From positions 1-64,000 of the forward strand of contig LLEY01000192.1 of assembly GCA_001414485.1 (NCBI GenBank): a stretch of DNA of 64,000 bases, read 5' to 3'. Under the pieces are notes generated by a model that was not told the origin of the DNA, did no database searches, and saw only the letters and a program-made list of their open reading frames with translations. The position numbers were made by a program, and so were the translations under genes. The DNA is from Calycina herbarum (lineage: Eukaryota; Ascomycota; Leotiomycetes; Helotiales; Pezizellaceae). Shown one piece after another: positions 11,775 through 23,920 of the stretch. Within the stretch, counting starts at the first letter, position 1. Every line of letters starts with the position of its first letter.

Positions 11775-13023
11775 ATGGCTCCGAAGAAAGTTGAAGATGT
11801 AGGAAAGCCTGAGGAGGAGGAAGTTGAAGAACCAGAAGAGGGTGAAGAAGTCAAAGATGAGGAGGGGGAGGGTGATGAAGTACGTTTGCTCAGACGAGCA
11901 AGGATCCGAGATTATGGATACTAATAGATTGATTCTTTAGGAAGGAGGAGAGGAAGACGGAGAAGAGGAAACTGAAGAGGACGAGGCGGATGAGGAGGTA
12001 GGTTATTGATTTTGGGGATTTTTTGAGTGAGGAAGTTACTGATATTCTCGCCTTCAAAGGAGGATGCTGGTGATGAGCAAGGAGAAGATGGCGAAGAAGG
12101 GGAGGAGGCGGAGGGCGAAGACGGTGAAGAGGTTTGTTATTCAGACCTACATGCTAAATACTTTTGCTAAATGTTGTATTTTTGTAGGAGGAGGTAAATC
12201 CCCATAGAGAAATTCATAATGTATGTACTAATTTCGGTGCTCTGACAGGAAGAAGCCGGCTCAGACGATGAAGAAGAACCGGCAGGAGATGAGGATGGGG
12301 AAGTAGAAGACGGGGATGAGGAAAACGAAGACCCAGAAGAGGTAAGAGTTCTGAGCTTTTTTCCGCGTACACTCTATTCTACATTGCCTCAGAAATTCCT
12401 TTGACAATTCAAAAATCGAGAACGAGAACGTTTTCAAGAATCAAGAAGCAAAATCTTCCGTTCTTCCAAACCTTCTCGAATAATAAGTGGTTATCCCGGC
12501 TATTTCGCAAAATAGGCCGGAAGCAAAAAAACCCCCTCGAAGACTTTTACTAATGAGAATCCCTCTGAAAGGCCGAAGCAGAAGAAGATGATGATGATGA
12601 CGACGAAAATGATAAAGCTGCTGAAGCTTGTTGCGCTACTTTCAAAAAGAATGCCGAGAAAGCTGGGAAGACGGGGTGGGATGATGTTTATGAGTCTGGA
12701 GACGAAGAGGATGAGGATACAGAGGAGGTAAGTTTTTGAGGAATGATTTATTTTGATAGCCGCTGATTATTTGGAAAGGATGCTCCCGAAGCGGGAGATG
12801 ACGAGGAAGAGGGCCCGGAAGAGGTAAGTGGTTTTTAAAAGATGATTTATTTTCATGATTGCTGATCAGTTTGGAAGGGTGATGCTGAAGAGGGTGATGA
12901 GGAGGAAGAAGAGGTTTGTTTGGAGTGAGAAATTATTCATAAACGCGTAATGCTGACATTTTTTGCTAGGGCGAAGTACCTGGTGTGGAGGGAGACGAAG
13001 AAATCGAGGAGGAAGAGGAATGA
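11775..13023 (+). CDS. small, extremely acidic Glu/Asp-rich protein with eight phase-0 exons
   Basis: Unrecognised protein of about 205 residues, mostly Glu, Asp and Gly. I read eight exons: 11775-11879, 11941-11997, 12060-12131, 12249-12341, 12572-12727, 12779-12823, 12878-12913 and 12970-13023. Every exon is a multiple of three and every intron is phase 0. Most exons end in GAAGAG or similar directly at the GT donor. The one non-repetitive patch is in exon 5, containing CCATFKKNAEKAGKTGW. A 6-nt GAGGAG microexon at 12188-12193 is possible inside the third intron. Two consecutive introns are clearly related in sequence (see findings). The protein could be an acidic nuclear or chaperone-like factor, but no function can be assigned. 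It starts at the ATG of MAPKKVEDVGKPEEEE. Confidence 0.72.
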
Positions 13024-14742
13024 GAGCTTTGGATTTGATCTGTTTAACCTGCTGCATTTAACATTTGTTCTTAAAGTACACAAATATATTGATCAAGTCT
13101 TGAAAAACCCCCATTTCCAGGCTTGTAGTGGCTTTACGGGGACGAAAAAAAGCTCATAATTTAGACCTGCGCCGCACCCCACCAAAAGCCCAACAGAGCA
13201 TCAAAAAGAGACAAAAGAAATATATGAAAAATATAGAACGAGTCCCTGATAGCTACCAAGTACTAGGGTAGAAGCTTATCTATTTTGGATTGTTGCATTG
13301 TAGTTTTATTCATCATTTAAGATTAATTTCCAAGTGAGGTCATTTTTGAAGCTCTCGTTGTGCTAACTTTTTTTTAATAAAGAATTCAAACATTGTCTGA
13401 AAACCCGGTCAGAATGTTACTCCGGGTGCCTTAGAGCAATCATTTCGAGTTATCCTACAATGTTTAGAGTAATACAAAAAGTTGGATCGCTGGTCTGTCG
13501 GGAGATTGATCACGTGTCAACGAGCAAGATACGCACTTTTCGAAAGGAAAAGCTTCTTTCTTCGTCCCCTTGTGATTCCCTTGGCGGTGCTCCTTTTTGA
13601 TCTCAACCAGTCTCTCGAACTTGAATTATTTGCAGGTTTGGAGCTCCTATCGGTGGCGGGAACTGATATTTGCCACGTGACAGCCCCCGGGCCGCTCCTT
13701 ACAACTTTGTAAAATGTTGCGCTCAACACTCAACCTTACTTAGGTAGAGGAAGGAACGACCCAGACCTTGACGCGCCTCAACCTTCCATGAATACCCCCC
13801 CTCATTCTTTCTCCTCTTCCTCTTCTTTTTCCAAACACCAACCTCATTCTCCACCACGACACCACACCATCCTCTCCAGCACCAAAAAACATGGCCCAGC
13901 TCCATCATACACAAGTGAAAGACCTTCGGGTCCCCGTGAAAGACGAAGCGTTATTGTCATGGTGTCGCAGGAAGTCCACCATACCTCTTGACAATTCATT
14001 GCTCTCCCATCGTTTGAGATGAATGGAACCGTTATTAGGTTGGACTTGCTCATTTTATGATTACCTGAGTACGGATGTGCCACTATTTTTCGCACTATTA
14101 CCATGTGGCTTTGGATTTAAATATGCGAGGGTTCGTTTTTGCTGAAGAGGGTGGGGAGACTTTGTTTTTCATGAGAAATTCTTGTTGGGCTTTGCGACTG
14201 CCATTTTGTTTTGACACAGCAACGTACTGTCTCCGACAAGTCTATGGCTCTGGCAGGTAAGTTTCCTTAATGACACCTCTTGCATCATAGGTACAATGGC
14301 TGACCAAACCCCAGGCTGAACCTCAACTGAGCCTCAACCGAAATCTTCGTCTAGACAAGCCTCGACAGCGTATCCCTCAATGCCAAAATCCTAGGTGGTC
14401 AATCAATTTCGTCGCTGTTCTCTCTCGTTTCTCCGGCCTTTTCGAAGTTATACATCAGCAGGAGAAAACAACCGGGGGAGCGGGGAAGGAATGCCCAGAG
14501 GGGGTCTCCGGGGAGTTAATGTTTGGATATCCTGGTTTACGTACGTACTCCTTTCGGGCATCCAACTGCTCCTCCTCAACCCGTGGGCACTTTGCTATTC
14601 AATTTCCACGCTTTTACGGCTTGTCAACCTTGGTGTTACATGCAAGTATGCTTGAAGATCGAGCCTGAAAATTCATGTTTCTATTCCTATTTCTCCCACA
14701 AAAGTCCCAACTACCCCAATATCCATTTCAACCAAACATCCA
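13024..14742. other. intergenic, no gene seen
   Basis: 1.7 kb between the 3' ends of the acidic-protein gene and the DUF2235 gene, which converge here. Several short open frames exist on both strands, but none has family resemblance or a good splice partner. Confidence 0.45.
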
Positions 14743-16433
14743 TTATTTCTTCTTCTTGACAACTCCACTCTGTGGCTTGGTTGTAGGATTTGTCTTGTCA
14801 CGACTGCCTGGCACATTCAATTTTGCTCCGTCCTGTGCAGCATTATCGCCTTTTGGTTTGAAGACAGTTGGATCCCGCGCAAAGGGTTCGTCCACCTTCG
14901 AATCCACGTCATCATTCTTTGCAAACGTTGGCATCTCCCCGCTATCAGAGTCGTCTGCCACATCATCCTCCTCCACATCTTCGCCATCTGCGAAAGTAAT
15001 AGGTGATAAAGGTGGTGTGGATGACGGAGGATCGCCTTGGGAAGGTGCTTGGTCGGGTTTGAGTCTCTCAGCCTCAAAATCATTGGGCTTGTCCTCCAAA
15101 ATCTCCTTCCCTCCAGCTGTCTCCCAAGTCCATGTTTTATCGCGCCCTCCTACAAGTGTGGGCTCTGGATTCAAGACCTTTCCAAAAGTAGCACCTCTGC
15201 TTTTGACGGGGGTCAAGTCTTCGAATTGGCGAACGCTAATATGAATGAACTCGTTGACTCCACCCCCTGGTTTTCGATCTTTTCCTCCCTCTTTTGGGCT
15301 AATGTAACTTGACTGTTTGATTTGGGCGACAACCTCTGCACCTTTCGCCTTGCTAAAGTTCATTGCGAAAAGTTCTAAATCGCCTAGGGCAGGCTTGTCA
15401 ATTCCTATTAGTTCCTGTAGCTGCGAGACCATCCAGAGAAGAGAAATGTCGGGGACAGCAATATCTTTCTGGCCCGTTCCGCCACCAACCGCAGAGTGCG
15501 TTCCAAAAAACCAGCATTGTTTCAAAGCCTTGATACCCTCCGGTTTTGCCTTGAAGACCTCTGGCGCAAATAGTAGTCTGCGTTCGTTGATTGCAAGTGC
15601 TTGAAATGCATTTTGTATTTTAGGCGAAAGAGGAAGAGCGAATGTGTAGTCTTTGAAGGCGACCGAAGCAACGGTGTCCCAAACTCCGATGGCATGAATC
15701 TCGACTACCTCCTTGAGGTTTGGAACTATGTCCTTCATCTTACTATTTTCAAGCTTTCCTTTGGATTTCCTCCACTGTCTGACCAAGTTGAGGAGACCGT
15801 CCAATTGATCCTCTCTTTTCGTCCCGAAATGCTTCGGGTTGACGATCCCAACACTGGCAACTAGGGCTGCTATGATTCTCACGGTGTATGCGCCACGTGA
15901 AAATCCAAATAGCGATAGTTTGTCACCCTCCTTGAGCTTCGTACAGATGAGGTAGTACATCAAGGCAATGTTGTCCTCGATTCCTTGAGTCTTTTGTTAG
16001 CAACTAAGCATACGAAAGTCTCGTAGAAATTACCATGTCCACCAGCATTTCCTGCAACCTTAGCGACGAAGTCCTTTGTGCTCTTGCCAATATTACTCAT
16101 ATTCTCGTTATATTCTGGATCTGTTCCAAGTCCTTGTTGATAAAAGGTTGATTGCGCGCGACCATCAGGGTCAAGTCCTCCAGCGAGTTTAAAAAGTCGA
16201 TAAACATTAGACTTGGCCGAACCTGCGTCACCAGCGTCCTTTCCGGTACCGTCACAAAAGAGCAAGAGGTGCTGTTGGTTTTTAAGTTTTCCGTCCGCTA
16301 TTGTTTTTTTTCGGGCATCTTGTGATTTTTGCGAATCATTTGTTCCTTTCTTTACGGAGTCGGGTGCGTTTGATTCGGGGAAGGGCTCCTCATCTGGGAT
16401 GGGAGCGCTCTGTTTGGGGGTTTTTGGGGCCAT
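14743..16433 (-). CDS. DUF2235 alpha/beta-hydrolase (Tle1-like phospholipase fold)
   Basis: Predicted 546-residue protein in two exons (16034-16433 and 14743-15983). It matches the DUF2235 family: an N-terminal LLLFCDGTGKD segment, then the nucleophile elbow LFGFSRGAYTVR (GxSxG), then GVWDTVAS and WFFGTHSAVGGG, which would carry the acidic and histidine positions of a Ser-Asp-His triad. Bacterial relatives include type VI secretion phospholipase effectors. Fungal members are common and mostly uncharacterised, so hydrolase activity on an ester or lipid is inferred from fold only. The N-terminal 45 residues and the last 100 (acidic, Pro-rich, ending KSGVVKKKK-like) look disordered. No signal peptide. 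Confidence 0.85.
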
Positions 16434-17094
16434 TTCCGCGTAGTATTCTCGAGCCTTAAACTGAGATTGGCAATTTTGGGTGATCTGGTGATTTTAGCAG
16501 GAATATTCCAATAAACTATTTCCACAGAATTATAAGCAACTTAGGAAAAATACATCTCATACCAGGTTGTCAAAGTACAAGTCTGGACGATAATAAGCTT
16601 AACTCGAATTCGGGTATATGTCTTACGTGATGAGCTTGTTGCAACCCAACATCGGGTACTCGGGTAAGTCAGCTACCGCCTAAATCTTGGCTGACATGCA
16701 AAAGTGATTTATAAAGCTTGGTAAGTGAGAAATATTGGTTTAGATAATGTTCGTAATATGACGAGATCGAACAATTATATCGGATAAGAAAATATAGCTG
16801 AGAAATTTATAATTCCACAAAGAAATCCCCTCAATCTCGGGTACGGTCATTACCCCCCAGTAAGAAAGATCTAGTAAGAGGAGCGAGCATCACTCTGTGA
16901 GCACCTTACTTCTTGTTCGATTAGATCTTGAACGGTTGTAAATATTGTTTTGAGAGTACTTGGGGAAAACCATGAAACCAACTCTCTATTTCTTCCAACC
17001 TTTCTCGACCAACACTTTGTCATTCTAGGCTGTCTCGTATAATCAAAAGTAAAGTAGGCGTTTCGCGGAGCAATGTCCACTTGTCTCGTCCCTA
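16434..17094. other. intergenic; possible distal fragment of the broken HeLo-like gene
   Basis: An open frame on the minus strand at 16871-17113 (with QVDIAPRNAYFTFDYTR) overlaps the end of the pseudogene to its right in another frame. It has coding-like composition and may be its shifted 3' end. The rest is AT-rich with no gene seen. Confidence 0.3.
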
Positions 17095-18762
17095 TCATCG
17101 TTGAGAAAGGCACACCATTTTGTGGCGTGAAGTATTGGCAGCGTCGAAATCGGACTCCTGACTTCCATCTGAAATGTCGTGAAACTTTCGCTTAGGGGGG
17201 GAAGGTTGAGGCCTCTCTTCTTGGTGTTCTTTCACCTCTGCTACCTCTCTTGCTAGATCTTCCTCTCCGAAAATGGTGAACGAAAACTTCCTGCAATGTT
17301 CATCCGTGAGCTTGATTTCTTGTGCTATCCTTGATATGATATCTTGTTTCTCAGTTGGTTGCATAACTAACTCAGAAGCGTGGCCAAGATATCGGAAGAT
17401 GAGAATGCATATTTGGATCAATGAGTCTTCGTAATCGGTGTCGAGATTCATCGTGAGCCATTCGTGGTTTATACTTTGGAGAACATTGTAGCGTGCTACT
17501 AGCGTAGCTATGTCTGCCAATATGGTGAAGATGTTGGGATTGATGGCGAAGATAAAACTGTAATTTATCATGTCCTATCAATTCCTCATTAGATTATGAA
17601 CTGGGGTAATGTAGGTGAACTCACATTCAAGACGTGACAAAAGTAATTCCAAAAGAGACCTCCGATTTGGAAATCCAAAGTCGTTTCAATGACCTGGTTG
17701 ATGTCTCTTGTGCGGCTAAAGGCGCGCATAAGAGCGCGGAATTGGTTAACAAAATATTAGCCTCAGTTTGAAGCCATAGGCTGGCTTTTCATTACTCTCG
17801 CACATCTGCCGTGAGAAAGTATCATGCTTTTCGTCACTTTTGATTTTTGGCTTGGTGACACAATCGGAGGGTGTAAGAAGAGATTTCAAGATTCCACTGT
17901 ATCCACTGTGTTGCTTTCCTAAGGATGTTGGTCGGGCTTCCACGTTTGAATCGGTCTCGTGGATAAGATCAAATGGATTTTGGGAAAGATCTGACCTCGT
18001 TGGCTCAGTACTTGTTGTCGAAGAAGCCCAATGTTGAGACAGAAGGGAGCGGGACTCATCAATAGGTGTGAAAATACTCCTCGATTTTACAGATAAGCGC
18101 TTGACAGGTCCCAACATCTGGGGGTTGTCCTCGGATATCCTTGGATTGGTGAGATACATCATTGTGGAATACCCAAAGCATCCATCATGTGCTCTGCCTC
18201 AACACGTTCATAAAACTCAGCGTGCTCATCTGTAGGATATCGGAGTCAGTTTACTCCTTTGGGAATATTTGAGGAGCAGAAGAAGTAAGAGCCTCAAGGA
18301 AAGTTTAAGAATGAGGAATATCTCAGCTCTAGTTTTTACCCAAAGAAAAAATTTACTCAGAAGCTGGGTACTCACTAAACTTAGTTTAAGGTCTCTCAAT
18401 CTCGCCCAAAACTTCATAATTTCTTTCTCCTTGTGCAGCTACTTCATTCTGGCGAATATCTTTTTATTCCGTGACTTCTTGAGAATCCGATCATTTTTCC
18501 CACATATTGTCGCACAATCACCAATTATCTTGGCAATGAGTCAATGTATTTGATCCGCATAGCTTCGTTTGCTTTCGAGAACGGTGGAAAGCAATATCAG
18601 TTCTTCGGAAAACGTTTCCAGATCGCGAGCGAGGTCTTTGATATCTGATGGAGCGTGGGAGAGCGATTCGCTGACTTCGTACAGAATTTTAGAAATTAAG
18701 TAAACCGTTGTTGCTAGTTGTGCGACGCTTGCTATACTTGCAACAATTTCGAGGCCGGGCAT
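17095..18762 (-). pseudogene. broken gene with fungal HeLo-like N-terminal domain
   Basis: The ATG at 18762 opens MPGLEIVASIASVAQLATT, the characteristic start of the fungal N-terminal (HeLo-like/NACHT-associated) domain. After about 73 residues the frame hits TGA, followed in the same frame by more domain-like sequence (LIAKIIGDCATICGK) and then TAG just before LHKEKEIMKFW. Further down, coding-like segments lie in different frames: DEHAEFYERVEAEHMM near 18190, a 138-codon frame at 17746-18162, then YFVNQFRALMRAFSR near 17740, which splices through a normal GTGAGT intron to 17571-17095. At least two nonsense codons and two frame breaks make a pseudogene the best reading. In such proteins the domain often precedes NACHT, ankyrin or kinase modules in heterokaryon-incompatibility-like genes. 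That role is not shown here. Confidence 0.7.
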
Positions 18763-19766
18763 GATTCATTCTCATTTTAGTTCATCCAAAGCTGCAGTTT
18801 TTTCCCGCGGAGGTAAAGGAAACCCAACTGTTATCGGGATTGGAGTTGACGACATTTCTGAAGATGCAGAACATCAAGGAGGCTGAGTAAAAAGGGGGAT
18901 TTGATGTCATGAAATAAATTGGGTAACACAGACTCTGGGTAATAGGACTCTGCATCAGCATGGCCCTGGAAGATACATTTGAGCTGCTCTCATGGTTGTG
19001 AGAGAGCTTCAGCGCTTTTTGATGGTTGCCGGAACTGGACCCCACGTTGTGGTGGGGCAGTTCCAATAGCCATGCCGATCTTTTGGTATCCGACTCGGTA
19101 AGAGCAGAAAGCATCAGGTTGCCTTTAAACGTTTCCTGCCCCAGTCCAGGTGCTGGATGCTCCTACGAATCATCACGAAACTCGATGCCCGAGCTCCAGA
19201 ATTGATCTCGCGATGAAAGGTGGATGAAAGTCGGCGTGGAAAAAGAAAAGAAAATCTAAGTCCAGTTTCTAATAAATTTGTGGCTGGTAAATACGAAGTT
19301 CCCCAACATGGTCACCGACTTCGGGATGTCTCCTAGCCAACCATTCAGGCGTTGCTTATGGCCCCCATGGTGCTTGAGGGGGAAAACAAAGTTAAACTTG
19401 TAACAAAGTAGACTTCATCCAAAAAACTATTCTCAAATTATCCCAAACAATTCCAAAGAATATTTTGGGGGTAGTCATTCAGAAGGAAAGTCAAACGACG
19501 AACAAAAAAGAACTTTGAATTGAAAGAAGGTACGAACCCCTGAAAACTTGGCTGAAATGCGGGGGTTTAGCCTAAAGAGACTAGCTTCGCACTAGCAGTT
19601 TACCCATTGGTGCACGCACCTGACTTTAAATATTTCACCATTTTAATAACTCAATGCTACACTGTACCTCCGTATAACAACATCATCACTTTGTGAAATT
19701 AAAACTCAAACCATCCTCAATTGAGAACCGCAAAAATCAAAACAAGCACCGCTTGAAAACGTCAAC
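18763..19766. other. intergenic, shared upstream region
   Basis: About 1 kb between the start of the HeLo-like pseudogene (leftward) and the GH94 gene (rightward). An uninterrupted minus-strand frame at 18782-19114 has no recognisable domain and is not called. The GH94 promoter should be within the right-hand 300-400 bp. Confidence 0.4.
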
Positions 19767-22183
19767 ATGTCCGAACTATTACATCCCGCCAACGATGGCG
19801 AGCGGTATGAATTGACCAGCCCGACAGCCATGCCCAAAGCAGATGGATTCCTGTGGAACCAGAGAATGATGCTACAAGTGACTTGTCGCGGCTACGCTAC
19901 CTCACAATACATGCAACCCGAGCCAGCCAAGTACGCACACGCACCCAACCTGGAAGCAAAGACATTTATGCAGCCAGAGAAGAACTACTACTCACACCAT
20001 CCGGGTCGATTTGTTTACATCAAGGATGAGGAAACAGGTCAGCTGTTCTCTGCCCCGTACGAGCCAATACGCAAGCCGGTGGACCGATTCGTTTTCTCGG
20101 TGGGAAAGAGCGACATTGCCTGGTCCGTGGAGCACTTGGGTATTCGGGTTGAAATGACCTTGAGCCTTCCTACACATGATGTGGCGGAGATGTGGACGAT
20201 CAAGGTAACTAACTTGTCGGGTCGACCGCGCAAAATTAGCGTATATCCATACTTTCCCATCGGAAATATGTCGTGGATGAACCAATCTGCCGAGTATCGT
20301 GAGGATCTGGGAGGTGTGGTAGCTAGCAGCGTTACTCCATATCAAAAAGCAGAAGACTACTTCAAGAACAAATTCTTTAAGGATAAAACCTACTTCATGT
20401 GCGAGACGCCACCAAATTCTTGGGAGACCATGCAGCAAGCATTCGAAGGAGAAGGCGGGTTACACAACCCTTCCTCGCTCTTGGGACCTGAATTGGGGAA
20501 AGGAGACGCACGATATGAAACCCCAATAGCCGCCGTGCAGTATCGTATTGCACTAGAATCAGATGAAGCGCGCGAGTATCGCTTCTTGTTCGGCCCTGCC
20601 TTTGACGATGCAGAAATACACGCCATGCGCAGCAAATACTTGAGCAAAGAGGGGTTCGCCGAATCCGCACGCGACTACGCGGGGTACATCAAACAGGGGC
20701 GGGGATGTCTTCAGATCACCACACCCGACAAGGATTTGGACAACTTTGTCAATCACTGGTTGCCACGACAGGTGTACTACCATGGCGATGTGAATCGACT
20801 GACGACTGATCCGCAGACCCGGAACTACTTGCAAGATAACATGGGCATGAGTTATCTGAAGCCGGGGGTGACTCGAGCAGCTCTTCTCAAGGCACTCTCG
20901 CAGCAGGAAGCGAGTGGATCCATGCCAGACGGGATTCTGTTGACAGAAGGCGCAGAGTTGAAGTATATTAACCAGGTACCCCATACTGATCACTGCGTGT
21001 GGCTACCTGTAACTCTAGATGTGTATCTAGCCGAAACAGCGGACTATGGCCTTCTGAAGGAATCGATTCAGATTGCAGATGGCAAAACCTATACCGTTTT
21101 CCAGTGCTTTAGCCGTGCTATGGACTGGCTGCTCTCCTCTCGTGATGATCGCGGTCTGAGTTACATCGCCCAAGGTGATTGGTGCGATCCCATGAACATG
21201 GTGGGGGTAAGATTCTCCTTGAACAATTTTGGTGATATATGAGTACTGACATCATAAAGTACAAAGGCAGGGGTGTTTCTGGCTGGTTGACTGTGGCTAC
21301 CGGATATGCGTTGAACTTATGGGCCACCGTTTGTGAGCAAGTGGGTGACGCTGAGACTGCAGCACGATATAGAGCTGGAGCTTGTGAAGTTAATGAAGCC
21401 GCTAATAAGTACTTTTGGGACGGCGACTGGTTTGCAAGAGGCATTACCGATGATGGTGTGGTTTTCGGCACGAAAATGGATGTCGAGGGTCGAATCTGGC
21501 TCAATCCACAAACATGGTCGATTCTAGGTGGCGCAGCAAGTGAGCAGCAACGGGTGAAAATGATATCGGAGGTTGAAAAGCAATTGGACACTCCATACGG
21601 GATTGCCATGTTTGGACCGCCATACAGTAAGATGCGAGAGGATGTTGGACGAGTAACCCAGAAATATCCCGGTTCTGGAGAGAATGCGTCCTTGTACAAT
21701 CATGCGGCCATCTTCTACATTTTCAGTTTGTACAGTATTGGCGAGAACGACAAAGCATACGAGCTATTGCGCAAGATGCTGCCTGGTCCATCCGAGGAGG
21801 ACTATCGCCAGCGTGGCCAGCTACCAGTGTATATTCCCAACTATTACCGTGGTGCATGGCGTGAGTATCCTCGCACTGCGGGGCGCTCCAGCCAATTGTT
21901 TAACACAGGCACCATGCCATGGGTTTATCGGTGCTTTGTTGAAGGGCTCTGTGGGCTACAGGGCGACGCCCAAGGCCTCCTCATCCGGCCACAGCTACCT
22001 TCAGCGTGGAATGGCATCAAGGTTACTCGTGTTTTCCGGGGTGCTACATTTGAAGTGGATATTCGGCGTGCGGATGTGAAAGGAGTGACCGTAAAGCAAG
22101 ATGGCAAACTCTTATCCGAACCCCGAATTACGAACATCAAGTCGGGTGCGAAGTACCAACTGTCTGTGGCTGTGCCAAAATAG
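19767..22183 (+). CDS. GH94 phosphorylase, probable cellobionic acid phosphorylase
   Basis: Predicted 787-residue intracellular enzyme in two exons (19767-21206 and 21260-22183; one 53-nt phase-0 intron). The architecture is that of glycoside hydrolase family 94: an N-terminal beta-sandwich (residues about 1-270), a linker, an (alpha/alpha)6 catalytic barrel and a C-terminal jelly roll (with [16 protein letters not shown]). The catalytic-acid region reads [12 protein letters not shown]. Here the GDWND of cellobiose phosphorylases is replaced by GDWCD followed by PMN, as I recall for the cellobionic acid phosphorylases described from Neurospora and Xanthomonas. The expected reaction is reversible phosphorolysis of 4-O-beta-D-glucosyl-D-gluconate to glucose 1-phosphate and gluconate, the step after lytic polysaccharide monooxygenase or cellobiose dehydrogenase attack on cellulose. 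No signal peptide, so it would need imported substrate. Introns are sparse, in keeping with a bacterial-like origin. Confidence 0.87.
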
Positions 22184-23920
22184 AGGAATTGCCAGGAGAT
22201 TCCGGGTTTGTGCAATTAGATGATGGAACAAGGTTCGATAGAGGAGACCGAAAGAGATTGAAAAGCATCAGATCTGGGGATTTGGGTTCTTGCGCAAAAC
22301 AAAAGTTGTTCCTTCTGAAGACGGTTACATTGTCATGTTCAACCATGAGAAAATATGCGTCTGAAAAAATGAAAGTTTGGCCCGATGCTTCGCAATTCAA
22401 TGTTTTCGACTAAAGATTGTGCGCCAATAGGACATTGAAGTTTTCTTTCTAGCCTCTCGAGTACTGCGGTATTGAAGGATATGCGTTCAGCAAGTTGTGA
22501 TAAGGATGGATATGGTTGAAACTGGATTCAAATTCCCCTGAATGGTGTTGTTTTTGATCTGGAATTTAATTAGCTAGCACATGTCGAAATTATAGGATGA
22601 CGACGCGAACTTGATTCCAGATTCTCTTGAGGGCAATGCGACGCATAGAATAAGTTATTGATAGTACGCTAGCTTCGTCGCACCATGCTTTTCAAAGGGC
22701 GCGAAAGAGGAGGATTTGCGATGGAAGCCCTCGAAAGTTAAGCTGCCAGGCTAGTTCATTTTGGGTTAAGTCAAAACACGAATCCCGAACTTACCCCGCA
22801 TCACCCTTTCTTCTCCTTCAAAGAATGAGATTTGATTCTTTCCTCACTATATCTTGAAAGTCCTCCTTTGCTGTGTTAAAGGTGTTTCCCGATGGTCATC
22901 TTCTAATCAGTAACTTCTAAGAATACAGGAGGCAGTCTAGTTGCGATCATTCTGAGTTCAGTCATGTGACGAGCCATCGAGTTGCCAACTCCAATCCGAC
23001 TTCGCAACAAGCTATCCAGGTTAGCTTAACTGCAGTTGGCTTTGAAGGATGCAAAAATGTTAGAAGGAGCACACATTTTTAGCTTGACGTGATTCTAAGG
23101 ACCCTGGTCTGGAGCATAAGAACATCAATTCCGAGATTTCTTGCTAAATGATATACCAGAAAACTTGATACTTGATAAGTTGAGATGGCGTCTTCAGTTG
23201 ATTTGTTCAGTTCCAAATTATGCCTGTCACGACCCATGGGAAAATTGCTGTGTAAAACTGTTCTGTCTCTTCATTGATGTACTATTATACCGCCGACTAC
23301 TCTAAATAGATCATTATGAACTCAATTAGAAACCTTCAAACAATTTGAAGACAATTACTATCTTTCTTCTTCTTTATTTGGGTACATGGCCATTCTATGT
23401 CTCCGTAAGCATCTTATACATTAGTCTTCAAGGCATATTTTGTCGAACCAATACGCAACGAAACATCCGGTCGCATTCGAATCTCTATTTTCGAGTCGGT
23501 TGGTTATGGTTGGAAAGGGGGTGAGGCAATTCCTAACATTTCCATACGAGAGAATCCACAATAATCTTTTGGTTCTATATTGCTAACAATAAATACTCGT
23601 ACCATCGCAGCGGAAATTTGCTTTAGCCTACTTCTAACAAGAGCCGCGCAGTTGTATCTAATAAGTATGAGTTATTGCAATAATCATAGGGACCTGGTAT
23701 CGTGCAGATTCGTGGTGGGGGTTCCTGGGTCTGCATTGTTTATGGCTTGGGGGGGGGGGGGAGTTTGAATGACCTACTATGTTTTTGACTTTTGCTTTGA
23801 AACCCCTGGGTGATTGTCATGAATCTTTGGGACTTCAAGATAAACAGGAATTGAATTATCCACCACCGTTGCTCCTAATTATTCTTCAGCCTAAGCTTCT
23901 TTGCCCTATCGTTCGACATA
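22184..23920. other. intergenic, no gene seen; poly-G tract
   Basis: 1.7 kb between the 3' ends of the GH94 gene and the MFS gene (convergent). It holds only short open frames. A run of 13 G occupies 23749-23761. Confidence 0.5.

Noticed and set aside
12188..12193. 6-nt GAGGAG microexon in the acidic-protein gene
   Set aside because: It keeps the frame and has AG/GT borders, but skipping it is equally consistent; not enough evidence to call.
18782..19114. 110-codon minus-strand frame upstream of the HeLo-like pseudogene
   Set aside because: Composition and lack of any motif suggest 5' flanking DNA rather than a gene.
19530..19625. tRNA-like sequence (GGGTTCGTACC on the minus strand and a small hairpin)
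   Set aside because: The acceptor stem halves do not pair, the T stem does not close, and the candidate anticodon loop lacks U33. No valid cloverleaf.
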